From JANPCX01 sp046049865 (GTDB taxonomy: Bacteria > Pseudomonadota > Gammaproteobacteria > Burkholderiales > Burkholderiaceae_C): a DNA stretch of 64,000 bases. Below are positions 59,701 through 64,000 of the stretch, piece by piece. The notes beneath the pieces are model-generated. The model ran no database searches. It was given only the letters and a program-made list of their open reading frames with translations, and was not told the DNA's origin. The DNA lies in the NCBI GenBank assembly GCA_046049865.1, contig JBJOQO010000005.1, forward strand, positions 41,565 to 105,564, read 5' to 3'. Within the stretch, counting starts at the first letter, position 1. The number at the start of each line of letters is the position of its first letter. Both the position numbers and the translations under genes were made by a program.

Positions 59701-61680
59701 ATGCCATCGAAAGATCTGTCACCGTCCGATGTCAGTGTGCCCAGCCCTGAGTCCGGCTATTTTCAAAGCCCACAAGGTTTTGCATGGCTCACCCGCTGCC
59801 TGACTTTCGGTTTGGTTGTGGCCTACGTGAGTTTGCTCCTGTTGGCTCTGGTTGGTGTCCTCTCAGGTGTCAGTGAGTTGATCTCCCCGGTGCCGCAAGA
59901 TGATGTATTCACTTGGATCGGTTTGATCTTGGGCAGTTATGTCCTATGCACTGGGCTTTATGCCTTGCGCTCAAGACCGGTCCCAATGAGTGAGCAGTTG
60001 CTCATTCGAGAGCGGGTGCCAAAGTTGTTTCATTTGCTGGACAAGGTTGCGAAAAAAACGGGTGTTCGACTGCCCCCAGAAGTGCGGCTGGGAACAGAAA
60101 TGCGAGCACAGACCTTAAGCCATGCGCGCCTTGGATTGTTGGGCTGCCATCGTCACAGCCTGGTTCTGGGCTTGCCTCTCCTGTTGACTTTGGATGTGAA
60201 ACAACTTGCCTCTGTCGTGGCGCACGAGTTGGGTCATCTCGGGCCGGCACATGGCCTTTTGGGCACTTGGGCTCGTTTCATGCGGATCACCTGGGCCCGG
60301 CTTGCGGACGAATGGCAGGTCAGTTCTGCCAAACTGACTGGCTGGCAGCTATTTAAGCTCGGCCCAGCGGTGCTCTTGCTCCGCTATTTGTTTCCCCTCC
60401 TGAACGAGCGAGCCCTTGTGTTGTCGAGGCGTGAGGCGTTCGCGGCAGACAAGGTGGCCCGTCGCGTCTCGGGGTCTCAGGCCACGGTGGACGCCTTGGT
60501 GCGTTTGAAGGTACAGGGCGAATACTTGCGGCAGGGCTTTTGGCCCGAGGTGCTGGGCCGAGCGAGCCATTCGCCCACGCCCAATGTATTGCCCTACCGC
60601 GCGATGATTCAGCGCTTGAGTGGCTCCAAAGGTCACGCTAAAGCGTCCACATGGTTAGCGCAGGCATTGCTGCAAAACGCCGCACCTCAAGATACCTATC
60701 CTTGCTTTCGAGAGCGTTTGGCCAAAACCAAACTCACCGCCCGGCTGCCCAAAGCGCCCAAACACTCCGCCGCCAAGCTGCTGATGGGAGACGCAATGGA
60801 CCAGATGGTTTTGGACATGGACGTTTCCTGGCAACAGGAAATGACCGTGGTCTGGGCCGAGTTGCATCGCGAATACCTGACCCAACATCACCTGGAACGT
60901 GAGTTGCAAACCGAAGGCGAACGCGGCGCTTTGCATCCAGATGATCACTTGCTTTGGGCTCGCGCTGCGCGGAAAACACAAGGTGATTCGGCCAGCGAGG
61001 CTTTGTTGCGTTTGATGTTGATTGACCATGAGGACGACATCAACGCACGGTTTGAGTTGGGCTGCCTGTTGATCGATCAATTGGATTCCGACGCCAGCGC
61101 ACAAGGTGCACAGCTGTTGCGCGCGCTGGGCCTGACGCCCGATCATCCGCGTGCACTGGATGCCTCGGTTCGATATGGACAATGGTTATCGTTGCACCCA
61201 GCACATGAAGATGCGGGCTTTTGGCCTGACGAAATTCGCCGCAACGAGCATCGCGCACAGCAAGCCCTCGCTGTGTTATTGAATTTTGACGACGAACACA
61301 ACTTGCTCGCGCCTGACATCAGTCAGCGTTGCTTGCGCTTGGTACGCGAGATGTTGTTGGATGGCGGTGCAGTACGACAAGCGTATTGGGTGAGCAAGCG
61401 CGTTGCGGCCTTCGCTGATTGGCGTTACGCCGTTGTGGTGCTGTCGCTGGCGCCAGGGCACCGACTGGGCGATTTGCCGGCTCGACTAGAAGCGCTTTTG
61501 CAGTCGATGTCCTTGCCTATTATTTTGGCGGTTGTCGATGCCTCGGACCCGGCATGGATGAATGGCGAAAAGAGGGCAACGCTGGATCGACTAAGGCAGG
61601 TGCCGGGGGCTGCGCTGTTCAACGTAGATGCGGACGAAGTTCACTCGACGTCCACACCGAACCGTTACATGCCCGCATAG
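59701..61680 (+). CDS. M48 family membrane metalloprotease
   Basis: A 659-residue protein with two membrane segments (about 33-58 and 70-88) and an M48-type zinc protease domain: VVAHELGHLGPAHG with HELGH at 175-179, and the third-ligand region SRREAFAADKVARRVSG. A long C-terminal half (about 330-659) without recognised catalytic motifs contains TPR-like helical stretches (LLRLMLIDHEDDINARFELGCLLIDQ as landmark). The ATG at 59701 is chosen as the family-like start. Its last 16 bases overlap the convergent ETF-QO gene. Confidence 0.85.
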   Translation: MPSKDLSPSDVSVPSPESGYFQSPQGFAWLTRCLTFGLVVAYVSLLLLALVGVLSGVSELISPVPQDDVFTWIGLILGSYVLCTGLYALRSRPVPMSEQLLIRERVPKLFHLLDKVAKKTGVRLPPEVRLGTEMRAQTLSHARLGLLGCHRHSLVLGLPLLLTLDVKQLASVVAHELGHLGPAHGLLGTWARFMRITWARLADEWQVSSAKLTGWQLFKLGPAVLLLRYLFPLLNERALVLSRREAFAADKVARRVSGSQATVDALVRLKVQGEYLRQGFWPEVLGRASHSPTPNVLPYRAMIQRLSGSKGHAKASTWLAQALLQNAAPQDTYPCFRERLAKTKLTARLPKAPKHSAAKLLMGDAMDQMVLDMDVSWQQEMTVVWAELHREYLTQHHLERELQTEGERGALHPDDHLLWARAARKTQGDSASEALLRLMLIDHEDDINARFELGCLLIDQLDSDASAQGAQLLRALGLTPDHPRALDASVRYGQWLSLHPAHEDAGFWPDEIRRNEHRAQQALAVLLNFDDEHNLLAPDISQRCLRLVREMLLDGGAVRQAYWVSKRVAAFADWRYAVVVLSLAPGHRLGDLPARLEALLQSMSLPIILAVVDASDPAWMNGEKRATLDRLRQVPGAALFNVDADEVHSTSTPNRYMPA

Positions 61681-63365
61681 TTCGGCCCGCCACCGCCTTC
61701 TGGGGTGACCCACACAATGTTTTGCGTCGGGTCTTTGATATCACAGGTTTTGCAATGCACGCAGTTCTGCGCGTTGATTTGCAGCCGGTCGCTGCCATTT
61801 TCATTCTTCACAAACTCGTAGACACCGGCCGGGCAGTAGCGGCTTTCTGGGCCCGCATAGGTGGCCAAATTCACGTTCACGGGAACGGTTGAATCCTTCA
61901 GCGTCAAATGGGCCGGTTGGTTTTCTTCGTGGTTGGTATTGCTGATGAAAACGCTGCTCAAGCGGTCAAAAGTGATTTGGCCGTCGGGTTTGGGGTATTG
62001 AATTTTTTCGCACTGATCTGCAGGCAACAAGCGCGTGTGGTCCGCTTGGTGGCCATGCCGAGTCCAAGGCGGTGACTTGAAACCCAGTTTGGGCAGCAGC
62101 CACTGCTCAATGCCCGTCATCAACGTGCCCGCATAAAAGCCCAGCTTGAACCATGTCTTGAAGTTGCGTGCTTGATTCAGTTCATCAAAGAGCCAACTTT
62201 TCTCGAAGGCCACCGGGTAGGCGGACAACTCGTCGTGGGCACGTCCTGCCTGCACCGCATCAAAAGCCGCCTCGGCCGCCAACATGCCGGTTTTGATGGC
62301 GGCATGGCTGCCTTTGATACGTGCGGCGTTGAGGTAACCCGCGTCGCAGCCAATCAAGGCACCTCCGGGGAACACGGTCTTGGGAAGCGTCAAAAGGCCG
62401 CCGGCTGTGATGGCGCGCGCGCCGTAACCCAAACGTTTGCCGCCTTCCAAAAAATGGCGAATGCTGGGATGGGTTTTCCAGCGTTGCATTTCTTCAAACG
62501 GGCTGAGCCAGGGGTTGGTGTAATCCAGGCCCGTCACCAAGCCCAGCGTCACTTTGTTGTCTTCCAAGTGGTACATAAAACCGCCGCCATAGGTTTTCGT
62601 GTCCATGGGCCAGCCGGCGGTGTGTATGACCAAACCCGCTTGGTGTTTTTCGGGTTTGATTTCCCAGAGCTCTTTCACGCCCAGCGCATAGGTTTGTGGG
62701 TCTTTGCCAGCGTCCAATTGATAGCGCGTGATGAGTTGTTTGCCCAAATGGCCACGCGAGCCTTCCGCGAACAAGGTGTATTTCGCATGCAACTCCATGC
62801 CGAGTTGAAAGTTGGCGGTGGGCTGGCCGTCTTTTCCTAAACCCTGGTGGCCAGTGGCCACGCCTTTGACAGAACCATTGTCGTTGTAGAGCACTTCTGC
62901 GGCGGTGAAGCCGGGGTAAATCTCAACGCCCAAACTCTCTGCTTGTGCGCCCAACCAGCGCGTGAGATTGGACAGGCTGATGGCGTAGTTGCCATGGTTG
63001 TGAAAACAATTCGGAATCAACCACTGCGGTGTGTTGAATGCGCCTTTTTCAGTCAAGAACAGCACCTGGTCGGCGGTGACGGCTTGGCTCAAGGGCGCGC
63101 CCAACTCTTTCCAGTTGGGCAGCAGCTCGTTTAATGCGCGTGGGTCCATTACCGCACCGCTCAAAATATGAGCACCTGGCTCTGAGCCTTTTTCGAGTAC
63201 CGTGACCGCGATGTCTTTGCCCTCGCTGCTCGCCAGTTGTTTGAGGCGAATCGCCGCGGCCAAACCGGCTGGGCCTGCGCCGACGATGAGAACATCAACC
63301 TCCATCGCGTCGCGCGGGCCGTATTGTTCGATCAAAGCAGCCGAAGTGGTCAAAGCGGTAGTCAA
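61665..63365 (-). CDS. Electron transfer flavoprotein-ubiquinone oxidoreductase
   Basis: ETF-QO moves electrons from electron transfer flavoprotein, loaded by fatty acid and amino acid dehydrogenases, to ubiquinone in the inner membrane. It has the FAD motif VDVLIVGAGPAGLAAAIRLKQL, the GAVMDPRALNELLPNW region, GGGFMYHLEDNKVTLGLVTGLDYTNPW, and the C-terminal [4Fe-4S] segment CPAGVYEF ... CVHCKTCDIKDP, ending in GGGGPNYAGM. No ATG suits the family N terminus. A TTG at 63365 lies five bases after AAGGAGA, giving about 566 residues, the usual length; the frame opens upstream at an ATG at 63458 but crosses the operator-like palindrome. Confidence 0.93.
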   Translation of the reverse strand: MTTALTTSAALIEQYGPRDAMEVDVLIVGAGPAGLAAAIRLKQLASSEGKDIAVTVLEKGSEPGAHILSGAVMDPRALNELLPNWKELGAPLSQAVTADQVLFLTEKGAFNTPQWLIPNCFHNHGNYAISLSNLTRWLGAQAESLGVEIYPGFTAAEVLYNDNGSVKGVATGHQGLGKDGQPTANFQLGMELHAKYTLFAEGSRGHLGKQLITRYQLDAGKDPQTYALGVKELWEIKPEKHQAGLVIHTAGWPMDTKTYGGGFMYHLEDNKVTLGLVTGLDYTNPWLSPFEEMQRWKTHPSIRHFLEGGKRLGYGARAITAGGLLTLPKTVFPGGALIGCDAGYLNAARIKGSHAAIKTGMLAAEAAFDAVQAGRAHDELSAYPVAFEKSWLFDELNQARNFKTWFKLGFYAGTLMTGIEQWLLPKLGFKSPPWTRHGHQADHTRLLPADQCEKIQYPKPDGQITFDRLSSVFISNTNHEENQPAHLTLKDSTVPVNVNLATYAGPESRYCPAGVYEFVKNENGSDRLQINAQNCVHCKTCDIKDPTQNIVWVTPEGGGGPNYAGM

Positions 63366-63414
63366 AGCAGTCTCCTTTGTTTGTGGAGAATTGTATCGAG
63401 GCAGTGTCAGAATA

Positions 63415-63426
63415 GAACGATCGTTC
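63415..63426. promoter_or_regulatory. Palindromic operator between ETF-QO and SDR genes
   Basis: gaacgatcgttc is a perfect 12-bp palindrome in the short space between the divergent ETF-QO and SDR starts. Dyads of this type are typical of TetR-family regulators of fatty acid breakdown in betaproteobacteria (FadP/PsrA type), which fits the ETF-QO target. The regulator is not in the window. Confidence 0.5.
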
Positions 63427-63472
63427 GGGTTGTTATCTCCGTCCATTGGATTTGTCATTTTGAGGAACCAGC

Positions 63473-64000
63473 ATGAGCTACAACATTGATCTGTCCGGCC
63501 GTGTGGCCTTGGTCACCGGCGCTTCCAGCGGTTTGGGTAAACAGTTCGCCAAGACCTTGGCCCAAGCGGGCGCGGCGGTGGTGCTGGCGGGGCGGCGCAC
63601 GGAGCGCCTGAAAACCCTGCGTGCAGAAATTGAAGCTGGCGGCGGTGATGCCCATGTGGTTAAGCTCGACGTCACTGATTTGGACAGTATCAAATCCGCG
63701 GTGGCCCATGCCGAAACCGAGGTTGGCACCATCGACATCTTGGTCAACAACTCGGGCGTCGGTCTGACGCAAAAAATGGTCGATGTGAGCGAAGACGAGT
63801 ACGACTTCGTTTTCAACACCAACACCAAGGGTGCTTTTTTCATGGCGCAGGAGGTGGGCAAACGTATGTTGGCGCGGGCCCAAGGGGCAGCGCCTGGCAC
63901 CTTCACAGGGGGGCGGATTGTCAACATTGCCTCCACCGTGGGGCTGCGCGCCTTGAGTCAGATTGGCATCTATGCCATGAGCAAAGCGGCTGTCATCCAC
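63473..64000 (+). CDS. Short-chain dehydrogenase/reductase (cut by window end)
   Basis: The first 176 codons of a classical SDR. It has the NAD(P)-binding motif TGASSGLGKQF (about 15-25), AGRR after the second strand (suggesting NADPH), LDVTD, NNSG in place of NNAG, the catalytic Ser in NIASTVG and YAMSK with catalytic Tyr and Lys. A ribosome site tgaggaacc precedes the ATG. It is divergent from ETF-QO and shares the palindromic operator, so a role in fatty-acid-linked metabolism such as 3-hydroxyacyl oxidation is possible but unproven. Confidence 0.92.
   Translation, partial: MSYNIDLSGRVALVTGASSGLGKQFAKTLAQAGAAVVLAGRRTERLKTLRAEIEAGGGDAHVVKLDVTDLDSIKSAVAHAETEVGTIDILVNNSGVGLTQKMVDVSEDEYDFVFNTNTKGAFFMAQEVGKRMLARAQGAAPGTFTGGRIVNIASTVGLRALSQIGIYAMSKAAVIH

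Overview
The window is 64 kb of chromosomal DNA from a betaproteobacterium, most likely Burkholderiales and probably Comamonadaceae. The family level is an inference from protein character and gene neighbourhoods (glnA-ntrB-ntrC, tRNA-Leu-tig-clpP-clpX-lon, lptF/lptG divergent from pepA-holC, gcvTHP-sdaA, rpmB-rpmG). Coding density is high and base composition is GC-rich. Most of the content is housekeeping; there are no rRNA genes, no prophage, no CRISPR array and no complete insertion sequence.

Layout. 1-4.8 kb: an array of 18-bp palindromic repeats, then a beta-propeller protein, a polysaccharide deacetylase, a sterol-desaturase-family protein, an EI24 membrane protein and a molybdopterin-binding-domain protein, several of them overlapping end to start. 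4.8-10.4 kb: nitrogen control, with a sigma-54 promoter, glnA, a DUF4124 protein, ntrB (glnL), ntrC (glnG) and a lone CheY-like receiver. 10.5-17.5 kb: sbcB and the complete de novo NAD route (nadB facing nadA-nadC) with a ComFB-like gene between them, then an unknown roadblock-like protein. 17.7-24.3 kb: AraC regulator/MFS transporter pair, rraA, a second lone receiver, a membrane-anchored spermidine-synthase-like protein and a dienelactone hydrolase. 24.5-30.9 kb: tRNA-Leu(UAG) and the protein quality-control set tig, clpP, clpX, lon, interrupted by a non-coding mobile element. 31-43.8 kb: an atypical HNH-like protein, an FAD-linked oxidase, membrane and CBS proteins, a chemoreceptor, aroC, a LysM/BON protein, a YfcG-type glutathione transferase and an aminotransferase. 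43.9-49.8 kb: CysB-type regulator with a small sirohydrochlorin chelatase, lptG-lptF, pepA-holC. 49.8-51.2 kb: a decayed stretch holding a broken chemoreceptor remnant. 51.2-64 kb: branched-chain amino acid binding protein, ribosomal proteins L33 and L28, sdaA and the glycine cleavage genes behind a tandem glycine riboswitch, an M48 protease, ETF-ubiquinone oxidoreductase and the start of an SDR gene.

The most interesting signal is a roughly 146-150 bp palindromic element present twice. One copy lies between two convergent genes (about 40.9-41.1 kb). The other sits in frame inside ntrB (7501-7650), adding about 50 residues to the PAS sensor domain. The two copies have the same core length, both keep the same reading frame open, and they differ by paired (compensatory) changes in two stems. 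This resembles the protein-inserted palindromic elements described in Rickettsia, but here in a nitrogen-sensing kinase of a betaproteobacterium. A second, unrelated element between tig and clpP (26053-26322) has 32-bp inverted ends, TA flanks and two long internal hairpin arms.
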